A stretch of 19,310 nt of DNA from Prevotella sp. UBA3208 (GTDB lineage Bacteria; Bacteroidota; Bacteroidia; Bacteroidales; Bacteroidaceae), in the NCBI GenBank assembly GCA_002363695.1, contig DEWO01000160.1:1-19310 (forward strand), given 5' to 3'. Of the stretch, positions 8,533-14,956 are shown one piece after another. The position numbers were made by a program, and so were the translations under genes. The notes under the pieces were generated by a model that was not told the origin of the DNA, did not search any database, and saw only the letters and a list, made by a program, of their open reading frames with translations. The first letter of the stretch is position 1; each line of letters begins with the position of its first letter.

Positions 8533-8710
8533 TAACCCTACCTTTTTATAAAAATGTTGGAACGTGGAATTGGAGACATGAGGGACTGGCACCTGTTTCA
8601 CGGGAGGGTAGGAGCGTAGGCGAATTCTGGCTCATGACATACCAACATTTATGGCTTTTTCTATTTTACCAACTGGGGGACTGTAAATGATAATTATAAG
8701 AAATTCGTTT
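8533..8710. other. Non-coding stretch, no gene recognised
   Basis: No credible coding region, RNA gene or terminator is recognised here. The only structured element is 8599-8610 (CACGGGAGGGTA), an exact inverted copy of 8910-8921 inside the neighbouring inverted-repeat unit. This suggests the segment belongs to the same repeat family or is a decayed end of it. Confidence 0.4.
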
Positions 8711-8978
8711 TTACCCTCACATACTCCCGTCACCCCCTTCAAAGGCCGATGTACAGGGCGTTTGAGGCACGGGACCCTTTTTGTTTCTCCCTCCCGTCTC
8801 TCTCCCATTCTGGGTCACTTTTTGTAAGTGTATCCGCTCTGGTTCCTTTCATCTGCGGATGGGAGTCTCTGGGGGTAAAAAAGGGAGGGTGACGTGAGGG
8901 TAAACGTTTTACCCTCCCGTGGCTTCAGCCCTTTGTTTATCGGGGTTTGAAGGTGGTGATGGGGGTATGTGAGGGTAA
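8711..8978. repeat. 268-bp MITE-like unit with 33-bp terminal inverted repeats
   Basis: The ends 8711-8743 and 8946-8978 are inverted copies agreeing at 30 of 33 positions, both starting TTACCCTCACATAC outwards. The interior contains several more GAGGGT/ACCCTC motifs, a near-perfect palindrome at 8896-8916 and a hexamer pair (ATCCGC/GCGGAT), but no plausible gene. Size, inverted ends and lack of coding fit a non-autonomous mobile element. No target duplication is convincing: only TTT flanks both sides. An alternative is a conserved intergenic RNA or chromosomal repeat. Confidence 0.55.
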
Positions 8979-9033
8979 TTTCAGCGATACGATAAAAAAA
9001 CGAGTTTACGGCTCGTCGGTAGTCCGACTGCTT

Positions 9034-9110
9034 CGGACTCTTAGTCTGTCCAGCTCGGACTTTTAGTCCGTCCAGCTCGGACTCGCAGTCCGTCCCGACG
9101 GACTGCGCAC
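9034..9110. repeat. Tandem ~22-bp hairpin repeats (CGGACT...AGTCCG)
   Basis: Units start at 9034, 9056 and 9078, with a partial fourth at 9099. Each begins CGGACT and contains its inverse, so each can fold on itself; 9056-9070 (CGGAC-TTTTA-GTCCG) and 9078-9092 (CGGACT-CGC-AGTCCG) are perfect. Units 1 and 2 are joined to the next by GTCCAGCT. There are no unique spacers, so it is not a CRISPR. A related sequence (AGTCCGACTGCTT) precedes the array at 9021. Confidence 0.8.
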
Positions 9111-9141
9111 GGCATTGGGAAACGATTCTACGACTACATTC

Positions 9142-9170
9142 ACTCGGCGGGCGCACCCCGCCCGCCGAGT
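9142..9170. repeat. Strong GC-rich hairpin
   Basis: ACTCGGCGGGCG (9142-9153) pairs perfectly with 9159-9170 across a five-base loop. No T-tract follows on either strand, so a simple intrinsic terminator is unlikely. It may be part of the same intergenic repeat element as the adjacent array. Confidence 0.75.
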
Positions 9171-9263
9171 ATAAACAAAAATCAGAAGGAAGCGACGAGC
9201 GCTCTCAAACTTACAGACACACCACAACGCCGCAGGGGCGTGAAGGAAAAAACTTGCGAAATG

Positions 9264-9295
9264 TTTGGATGTTTCGGAAGAAATGCTTACTTTTG
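9264..9295 (+). promoter_or_regulatory. Bacteroidota promoter with -33 and -7 boxes
   Basis: TTTG at 9264-9267 and TACTTTTG at 9288-9295 are 20 bases apart, a full match to the TTTG-N(19-21)-TAnnTTTG layout. The ATG of the next gene begins only four bases after the -7 box, which implies a leaderless or nearly leaderless transcript. Confidence 0.65.
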
Positions 9296-9299
9296 CAAC

Positions 9300-9578
9300 A
9301 TGAATGCGCGAAGAGACAAGCAGAAACAGCAGAACAATCAACTGAACAAACAGTTGGAGACGGTAGAGAAGCCGAATCCTGACAATAGTCAGAGTATAGC
9401 ATTGGAGGCAGGAAAGTTCTGCCTCGATATTGCAAAACTCGTGTTCGGAGGTATTATTCTGGCAGGAATTATGCAGCAAGGCATAGAGTTCAATTCTCTC
9501 TTCCTCAGTGGATTGTTTGTAGTACTACTGTTCGTTGCTTTCGGCTTTTATCTTATAAAGAAATCAAAGAAAAAATAG
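9300..9578 (+). CDS. Small two-helix membrane protein of unknown function
   Basis: The 92-residue product has a polar, Gln/Asn-rich N-terminal ~30 residues (DKQKQQNNQLNKQLE) and two hydrophobic segments at ~41-59 and ~66-87, then a basic tail KKSKKK. The pattern GKFCLDIAKLVFGGIILAG recalls small uncharacterised Bacteroidota membrane proteins (possibly DUF6722-like; from memory, low certainty). The start at 9300 is preferred because longer readings from 9240 or 9261 would overlap a well-matched promoter. A second tiny membrane-protein frame follows 11 bases later with a good ribosome-binding site, suggesting a two-gene unit. No function can be assigned. Confidence 0.75.
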   Translation: MNARRDKQKQQNNQLNKQLETVEKPNPDNSQSIALEAGKFCLDIAKLVFGGIILAGIMQQGIEFNSLFLSGLFVVLLFVAFGFYLIKKSKKK

Positions 9579-9589
9579 GAGATGTGACT

Positions 9590-9691
9590 ATGACACTGAC
9601 AACGTTTTTTATGCTGGTAGGCTTCATCGGACTCGTAGCCTTTCTTGGAACAATCATTTATTACCACTATCAAGACAAACAGTGGGCTTAG
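9590..9691 (+). CDS. 33-residue single-helix membrane microprotein (candidate)
   Basis: The frame MTLTTFFMLVGFIGLVAFLG... ends YYHYQDKQWA at TAG 9689-9691. It has one strongly hydrophobic helix (~6-24) and a short polar, aromatic tail. AGGAG at 9578-9582 sits about seven bases before the ATG. It follows the 92-residue gene by 11 bases on the same strand. Short hydrophobic frames can arise by chance, so confidence rests on the ribosome-binding site, the spacing and the helix-plus-tail organisation. No family is recognised. Confidence 0.5.
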   Translation: MTLTTFFMLVGFIGLVAFLGTIIYYHYQDKQWA

Positions 9692-9732
9692 ATAGAACTT
9701 AGATTCTAATCATTCCTCTCACTCCTCTTGCG

Positions 9733-9768
9733 GCGCCCCGACTGAAAAGACTTCTGCCGGGGTGCTTT
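9733..9768 (+). terminator. Possible weak intrinsic terminator
   Basis: GCGCCCCG (9733-9740) can pair with CGGGGTGC (9758-9765), including one G-U pair, across a 17-base loop, followed by TTTG. It lies between the small membrane genes (+) and the end of the convergent kinase gene (-). The T-tract is short. Confidence 0.45.
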
Positions 9769-9790
9769 GTGTCTGTGTGTGTCGGTGGTG

Positions 9791-10687
9791 TTACTGTGCG
9801 TGATAGGTGATGAGTCCTTCCATGGGACTCTGCATGACGGTACCTACATGGAAGCCTTCTAACTGTGCTGCCTCTTCAAGCTGGGGAAGATAGTGGTGGG
9901 CCATAGAGCCTACGAAATGAACTGGCAGGTCGGGACGGTTATAGGGCACGATGTTGCTGCGGAAGAACTGACGGAAGTTCTGCACCACAAGGCCGCAAAG
10001 CAACGGATTGTCCAAATGTTCCTCTATATATAAAGATGTAGTAGCCAGGAAACGGTTACCCATGGGTTCACGATAGACCTTCTGGATGATGTCGGCCTGA
10101 GTAAGTTTGTTCTTAGCCAGATAGTCATCGCGGACATCAGCAAAAGCGGGATTCTTGAAGATGGCATTCATGAAGAGGCGGCCAAGTACAGAACCGCTGC
10201 CCTCATCGCCCAGAATATAGCCCAGTGCCGGCGTATTCTGAATGATTTGCCGGCCATCGTAAAGACAGCTGTTGGCACCAGTGCCAAGAATGCAGGCAAT
10301 GCCTGGCTCGTGCTGGCAGAGTGCACGGGCAGCAGCAGTCAGATCGCTGTGAACCTCGATGTTCTGCGACGAGAACACTTCACCCAGCATCTGCTTCATC
10401 ATGGGCACGTGAGCCGGCGTACAGCCGCTGCCGTAGAAGTAGACCTCAATGTTTGACATCAGAGGACTTTCGAGCACGCCGGACTGAATGAGCGACGCAC
10501 GGGGGAAGGTGGACAGCTGTGAAATCAGCTCGTGCCCTATAATCTGGCGTATGACGTCAGGCTGCTGGTGAATGGGCGTGATTCCCTGAGTGTGGAAAGT
10601 GGCAACAACATCGCATTTTTGGGGATGTGGCGTATTGAGGAGTGTCCAATCGGTCTTGGTGCTTCCGCTGTCTGCTATTAGTTTCAT
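9791..10687 (-). CDS. BadF/BadG-family ATPase, N-acetylglucosamine kinase-like
   Basis: The 298-residue cytoplasmic protein has the ASKHA sugar-kinase fold signatures: an N-terminal phosphate loop DSGSTKTDW (residues 6-14), a HSDLTAAARAL segment near residue 115, GTGANSCLYDG near 135-145, and the glycine-rich GYILGDEGSGSVLG near 155-170. These are typical of BadF/BadG-type N-acetylhexosamine kinases, which phosphorylate amino sugars from peptidoglycan or glycan salvage. The sugar specificity is inferred. The ATG at 10687 is preferred to one at 10717, because the latter would lie upstream of and include the promoter box. Length is normal for the family. It appears to be a single-gene unit, divergent from the MscS-type gene. 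Confidence 0.8.
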   Translation of the reverse strand: MKLIADSGSTKTDWTLLNTPHPQKCDVVATFHTQGITPIHQQPDVIRQIIGHELISQLSTFPRASLIQSGVLESPLMSNIEVYFYGSGCTPAHVPMMKQMLGEVFSSQNIEVHSDLTAAARALCQHEPGIACILGTGANSCLYDGRQIIQNTPALGYILGDEGSGSVLGRLFMNAIFKNPAFADVRDDYLAKNKLTQADIIQKVYREPMGNRFLATTSLYIEEHLDNPLLCGLVVQNFRQFFRSNIVPYNRPDLPVHFVGSMAHHYLPQLEEAAQLEGFHVGTVMQSPMEGLITYHAQ

Positions 10688-10706
10688 ATTTGGTCCGTTT
10701 TTCGGG

Positions 10707-10714
10707 CAAAGGTA
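10707..10714 (-). promoter_or_regulatory. Bacteroidota -7 box for the sugar kinase gene
   Basis: The - strand reads TACCTTTG followed by CC, matching TAnnTTTG, 20 bases before the kinase ATG. It faces a mirrored box at 10759-10766. Confidence 0.7.
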
Positions 10715-10758
10715 CAAATAAAATTATGAAATAAGAAATAAAAGTGAAATTTATTTTG

Positions 10759-10766
10759 TACCTTTG
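10759..10766 (+). promoter_or_regulatory. Bacteroidota -7 box for the MscS-family gene
   Basis: TACCTTTG followed by CG matches the consensus and lies 20 bases before the ATG at 10786. Together with the opposing box it forms an inverted arrangement (TTTGTACCTTTG in both directions, allowing one extra base). Confidence 0.7.
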
Positions 10767-10785
10767 CGCCACAAAAGCAAAGACA

Positions 10786-13110
10786 ATGAGACGTATCATC
10801 ACATTCCTATTGATTCTGCTGACTGCCGTCAGTGCACATGCCGTGCTGAAGGAGAAGAATCTGGACCAGACCTTGCAGATATTACGCACAGAACTGACCG
10901 AGTATCATCGTGAACTGTCAGAGCGACTGCAGAAAAACCAGAAGCAGAGCGAACAGCTGCGCAACCAGCTGATATCCATTCTGAAACGTTCGAACCAGAA
11001 CTCGCTGATGCTCTACTCGCAGAAGCAGGAATACGTTTTCGACCTGACATATGCCTGTCACGAGGCCACCGAACTATACCAGGAGTTTCAGCGGCAGCAG
11101 CTGCCCTTCAAGACATACATGAGCAAGGCCGACTCTGAGATTGCACGCTACGACTCGCTGATAACCAGCCTGAGCGCCATGCCCCAGAACGTATTGGACA
11201 AACAGACCAGCATAGACCGCAACGTCTGCCTGACGCTGGCTACCAGTATCCGTAACTCACTGGAAGAGAGCAGGGAAACACTGGAGGAGTATATTTACAT
11301 ATACGACAATACAGAACGGCGTCTGGGTCACCAGAACGACTATGCGCAGAAACGCTATAACGACATACAGACCAGTATTTTCAAGAACGGCTCGGAATCG
11401 TACTTCACCATTCTGAAAGACTGCAAGATGTACTGGAACAAGATGGCAGAAACCGTCAAGAAGAAATATGAGCCCACGGACAACTCACAATGGGACAGCC
11501 GCTGGATATTCGGACTGCTCATCAGCGTCATCTTCTATGCCATCATAGCCTCTGCGCTCAACTTTGCAGCTATCCGCTACGTGGTTCCAAAGCGTTTCCG
11601 CACAGAGGAATTCATGAAGAAGCGTGCCTGCATTACGATGGCCACTACTACGGTCACTTTTGCTATCATACTGGGCATCACTCTGGCAACCGTTGAGCAG
11701 AATTTCTTCATCATGGCTGCCAATCTGCTGGTCACCTACGCATGGCTGCTGGGAGTCATCCTGATTTCGCTGCTGCTACGCGTCAAGGGCGACCAAATCA
11801 AGAGTGCTTTCCACATCTACACCCCGCTCATCATTGTAGGCTTCATCGTCATTGCCTTCCGTATCATCTTGATACCCAGCGAGCTGGTCAATATGCTGTT
11901 CCCCCCAGTGCTGCTGTTGTGTGCCCTGTGGCAGTGGAACGTCATTGGGCGACACAATCAGAACATTCCACGTTCCGACATATTCTTCACCTACACGTCG
12001 CTGGTGGTATTCATTGCCTCTGTAGTCTGTTCGTGGTCGGGCTATACGCTGATGGCCGTCCAGTTGCTCATCTGGTGGATTATGCAGCTGACCTGCATCC
12101 TGACCATTACATGTATCAGCCAGTATCTGAAACTGTTTGGCAAAAAGCGGAGATACGAGGAAAAACCCGTTACCGCCACCTGGTTCTACGACCTGATGTA
12201 CCAAGTCGTGCTGCCCTCCATGGGAGTGGGCAGCGTCATGCTGAGCATCTGGTGGGCCGCTGACGTGTTTAACCTCAGCGACTTGTGCTGGCGTATCTTC
12301 AACTACCACTTCATAGACCAGGAGAACTTCCAAATCAGCATCATCAAGACGACGATGGTAATCTGCTTGTGGTTCTTGTTTAACTATCTGAGCAAGACCA
12401 TATTGCGCCTGCTCTACCTGCAATATCAAGCAAAAGACCCGGCATCGGCAGAAAGCCGTACTGCCATGTCGAAAAATGTCATCCAGATTATCATCTGGGG
12501 TACATGGCTACTCATGTCACTAAGCATTCTGCACATCAGCCTGACGTGGCTGCTAGCCATCACAGGAGGGCTCTCTACAGGTATCGGTTTTGCCTCGAAG
12601 AATATCATAGAAAACATCTTCTATGGTGCGTCGCTGATGACTGGCCGCATCAAGGTGGGTGACTGGATTGAAGTCAACGGCACCATGGGCAAAGTGTCCA
12701 GCATCAGTTATACGTCCACCGTTATAGAATCGCTCTATGGCGAGATTATCACTTTCCAGAACTCGCAGCTATTTACCAACAATTATAAAAATTTGACACG
12801 CAACCACGGTTACGTACTGGCCGTAGTCCCCTACGGAGTTGCCTACGGTTCAGACCTGCAGCAAGTCATACAATTGGCCGACAATGCCGTCAACCAGATG
12901 AAGCACAAATGGATGGACAAGTCAAAGAAGGTCAAATCCGTGGTTGGCGAGTTGGCCGACTCTGGCATCAATCTCAAGATGTTTGTCTGGGCAGACGCAC
13001 CGAAAAAATCTTACGTTGTAAGCGACGTACTGAAGTGCATCTATGATACGCTGAACCAGAACGGCATCGAGATTCCGTTCCCGCAACAAGATGTTCACAT
13101 CAAGCAATAG
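10786..13110 (+). CDS. MscS-family mechanosensitive channel with large N-terminal extension
   Basis: The 774-residue inner-membrane protein begins with a signal peptide (~1-19, ending SAHA) and a coiled-coil-rich periplasmic domain (~20-235, many Gln/Glu/Leu heptads). About ten to eleven hydrophobic helices follow between ~240 and ~605. The last one runs into the MscS pore-lining signature GGLSTGIGFASKNIIENIFYG and the beta domain GDWIEVNGTMGKVSSISYTST. The C-terminal alpha/beta domain ends near IPFPQQDVHIKQ, the usual MscS end. The architecture resembles the large MscK/MscM-type channels, which release solutes on hypo-osmotic shock. The ATG at 10786 is chosen since a longer frame from 10744 would contain the promoter. 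Confidence 0.92.
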   Translation: MRRIITFLLILLTAVSAHAVLKEKNLDQTLQILRTELTEYHRELSERLQKNQKQSEQLRNQLISILKRSNQNSLMLYSQKQEYVFDLTYACHEATELYQEFQRQQLPFKTYMSKADSEIARYDSLITSLSAMPQNVLDKQTSIDRNVCLTLATSIRNSLEESRETLEEYIYIYDNTERRLGHQNDYAQKRYNDIQTSIFKNGSESYFTILKDCKMYWNKMAETVKKKYEPTDNSQWDSRWIFGLLISVIFYAIIASALNFAAIRYVVPKRFRTEEFMKKRACITMATTTVTFAIILGITLATVEQNFFIMAANLLVTYAWLLGVILISLLLRVKGDQIKSAFHIYTPLIIVGFIVIAFRIILIPSELVNMLFPPVLLLCALWQWNVIGRHNQNIPRSDIFFTYTSLVVFIASVVCSWSGYTLMAVQLLIWWIMQLTCILTITCISQYLKLFGKKRRYEEKPVTATWFYDLMYQVVLPSMGVGSVMLSIWWAADVFNLSDLCWRIFNYHFIDQENFQISIIKTTMVICLWFLFNYLSKTILRLLYLQYQAKDPASAESRTAMSKNVIQIIIWGTWLLMSLSILHISLTWLLAITGGLSTGIGFASKNIIENIFYGASLMTGRIKVGDWIEVNGTMGKVSSISYTSTVIESLYGEIITFQNSQLFTNNYKNLTRNHGYVLAVVPYGVAYGSDLQQVIQLADNAVNQMKHKWMDKSKKVKSVVGELADSGINLKMFVWADAPKKSYVVSDVLKCIYDTLNQNGIEIPFPQQDVHIKQ

Positions 13111-13166
13111 TTTATTTAATAAAAATAAAATACTGATTAATTCTTGCACATTTCAAAGAAATTGTC

Positions 13167-13174
13167 TACCTTTG
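13167..13174 (+). promoter_or_regulatory. Bacteroidota promoter for the kdsA operon
   Basis: TACCTTTG followed by CA matches the -7 consensus, with a partial -33 element (TTG at 13144-13146) 20 bases upstream. It lies 28 bases before the kdsA ATG, in an AT-rich spacer after the MscS gene, and is the only promoter recognised before the four-gene run. Confidence 0.7.
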
Positions 13175-13202
13175 CAAGGTTATATGTGGCTAACTTAGAT
13201 AT

Positions 13203-13961
13203 ATGAAACAGACATTCATTGCTGGCCCGTGCGTGATTGAATCGGCTGAGCTGCTCGACATGGTAGCAGCCAAGTTGGTGGAAATCAACAAGAAACTGGG
13301 CACAGACATTATATTCAAGGCCTCATTTGACAAGGCCAACCGCACGTCCATCAGGTCCTTCAGAGGACCAGGCATCGACAGAGGGCTGCAGATGCTGAAC
13401 GACGTGAAAGAAAAATATGGGCTGCGACTGCTCACAGACATTCACGAAGCGTGGCAGGCAGAGCCTGCAGGCCAAGTGGTAGACGTGTTGCAGATTCCTG
13501 CTTTTCTATGCCGACAGACGGACCTGCTCATTGCAGCCGCTCGCACAGGGAAGACCGTAAACATCAAGAAGGCACAGTTCCTCAGCGGTCGCGATATGCG
13601 ATACCCTGTAGAGAAAGCCCAGGACGCAGGAGCCGCAGAAGTATGGCTGACGGAACGCGGCAACATGATGGGATACAACAACTTGGTGGTTGACTTCCGA
13701 AACATCCCTGACATGCTGGAACTGGTATCCACCGTCATCATGGACTGCACACATAGCGTACAGCGACCAGGTGGTGCAGACGGGAAAACAGGAGGCGACC
13801 GCAGATTCGTGCCACAAATGGCCCTGGCAGCCAAGGCGTTCGGTGCTACAGGTTGGTTTTTCGAGGTACACCCCACCCCAGACCAGGGACTGAGCGATGC
13901 TGCCAACATGCTGGAGCTGGAGAAACTGGAAGGGCTGATAGAGAAACTAGTTAAAAACTAG
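13203..13961 (+). CDS. kdsA: 3-deoxy-8-phosphooctulonate (KDO-8-P) synthase, metal-dependent type
   Basis: The 252-residue enzyme condenses phosphoenolpyruvate with D-arabinose-5-phosphate to give KDO-8-phosphate for the LPS inner core. Family signatures include FIAGPCVIES, FKASFDKANRTS, the GPG loop, QIPAFLCRQTDLL and TERGNMMGYNNLVVD. Cys10, His184, Glu221 and Asp232 line up, offset by one, with the metal ligands Cys11/His185/Glu222/Asp233 of the Aquifex enzyme. This indicates the metal-dependent class; the E. coli type has Asn at the first position. The gene heads a tight operon with kdsD, which supplies its arabinose-5-phosphate. Length is slightly shorter than the E. coli enzyme but complete. 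Confidence 0.95.
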   Translation: MKQTFIAGPCVIESAELLDMVAAKLVEINKKLGTDIIFKASFDKANRTSIRSFRGPGIDRGLQMLNDVKEKYGLRLLTDIHEAWQAEPAGQVVDVLQIPAFLCRQTDLLIAAARTGKTVNIKKAQFLSGRDMRYPVEKAQDAGAAEVWLTERGNMMGYNNLVVDFRNIPDMLELVSTVIMDCTHSVQRPGGADGKTGGDRRFVPQMALAAKAFGATGWFFEVHPTPDQGLSDAANMLELEKLEGLIEKLVKN

Positions 13962-13979
13962 CAAAACTAGTTAAACTAG
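13944..13979 (+). repeat. Four short AAACTAG repeats across the kdsA stop codon
   Basis: AAACTAG occurs at 13944, 13955, 13964 and 13973, spanning the kdsA stop and the 33-base spacer before kdsD. The last two copies give the near-palindrome ACTAGTTAAACTAGT. It could be slippage-derived or a weak stem in the operon transcript. Confidence 0.6.
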
Positions 13980-13994
13980 TAATATTTAAGAGAG

Positions 13995-14942
13995 ATGACA
14001 ACAAGAGAATACGCTATACAATGTATCAAGGACGAAGCACAGGCGGTGCTGAACCTGATACCCAAGGTGGATGAAAACTTTGACCAGGCCGTAGAGCTCA
14101 TCATGAGTTGCAAAGGCAAAGTCATCGTTACTGGTGTCGGCAAAAGCGGGCACATCGGTGCCAAGATTGCTGCGACACTGGCCTCAACAGGCACTCCGTC
14201 ATTCTTCATCAATCCGCTGGACGTCTATCATGGCGACCTTGGTGTGATGTCGAAAGGCGACGTGGTGCTGGCCATTTCAAACAGCGGACAGACGGATGAA
14301 CTGCTACGCTTCATCCCGATGGTGCTGCACATGGAGATACCGATTATCGGAATGAGCGGCAACCCGCAATCCTTGCTGGCCAAGTACTCGACCTGCCACC
14401 TGAATATAAGCGTAGAGAAAGAGGCGTGCCCACTGAACCTGGCTCCCACCAGCAGCACCACGGCAACACTGGTCATGGGTGATGCGCTGGCAGTGGCACT
14501 GATGGAGAAACGCCACTTCCAGCCTCAGGACTTCGCCCAGTTCCACCCTGGAGGTGAACTTGGTAAGCGACTGCTGACAACGGCACAGGATGTGATGCTG
14601 ACGGACAATCTGCCCATCTTGTCAGAAGAGATGCATCTGGGTGAAGCCATCATCCTGGTAAGCAAAGGCAAATTGGGACTGGGAGTAGCCGTCAAGAATG
14701 GACTTGTCAGCGGACTGATTACGGATGGAGACATTCGCCGCGCCATGGAGAAATGGCAGGCTGAGTTCTTCGACCGTACGGTAGGCGACATCATGACACG
14801 CCAACCCAAGAAGGTCAGTCTGCACACTAAAATATCGGAGATACAAACGACAATGAACGAATATAAAATACACAATGTACTCGTCGTTGACGAAGAAAAC
14901 CACCTGTTAGGCATCGTCGACCGTTATGCATGTGTACTATAA
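13995..14942 (+). CDS. kdsD: D-arabinose-5-phosphate isomerase (KdsD/KpsF type)
   Basis: The 315-residue cytoplasmic enzyme interconverts ribulose-5-phosphate and arabinose-5-phosphate, the first step of KDO synthesis. Residues ~35-165 form a SIS domain (VTGVGKSGHIGAKIAATLAS, AISNSGQTDEL) and ~195-315 a pair of CBS domains. Lys50, Glu102, Glu143 and His184 match, with a constant offset of nine, the catalytic residues Lys59, Glu111, Glu152 and His193 known from E. coli KdsD. The start is supported by AGAGAG shortly upstream. It follows kdsA by 33 bases and precedes the HTCS-like regulator by 14, so all are probably transcribed together. Confidence 0.95.
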   Translation: MTTREYAIQCIKDEAQAVLNLIPKVDENFDQAVELIMSCKGKVIVTGVGKSGHIGAKIAATLASTGTPSFFINPLDVYHGDLGVMSKGDVVLAISNSGQTDELLRFIPMVLHMEIPIIGMSGNPQSLLAKYSTCHLNISVEKEACPLNLAPTSSTTATLVMGDALAVALMEKRHFQPQDFAQFHPGGELGKRLLTTAQDVMLTDNLPILSEEMHLGEAIILVSKGKLGLGVAVKNGLVSGLITDGDIRRAMEKWQAEFFDRTVGDIMTRQPKKVSLHTKISEIQTTMNEYKIHNVLVVDEENHLLGIVDRYACVL

Positions 14943-14956
14943 ACTATAAGGTTGCT

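Noticed and set aside
7927..8601. - strand frame over the end of dsbD and the 21-bp repeats
   Set aside because: The repetitive WLLLPNTCLL-type peptide arises from the tandem repeat, and the rest is antisense to the DsbD thioredoxin domain.
9034..9110. CRISPR array
   Set aside because: Repeats are contiguous with no unique spacers, and no cas genes are present.
9142..9170. Intrinsic terminator
   Set aside because: The stem is strong but no run of T follows on either strand.
8815..9479. Overlapping - strand frames through the repeat island (8815-9156 and 9063-9479)
   Set aside because: They translate hairpin repeats and the inverted-repeat end, and the second also runs antisense to the small membrane gene. 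No domain or plausible start was seen.
10744..10785. N-terminal extension of the MscS-family protein
   Set aside because: It includes the TACCTTTG promoter box; the signal peptide begins at 10786.
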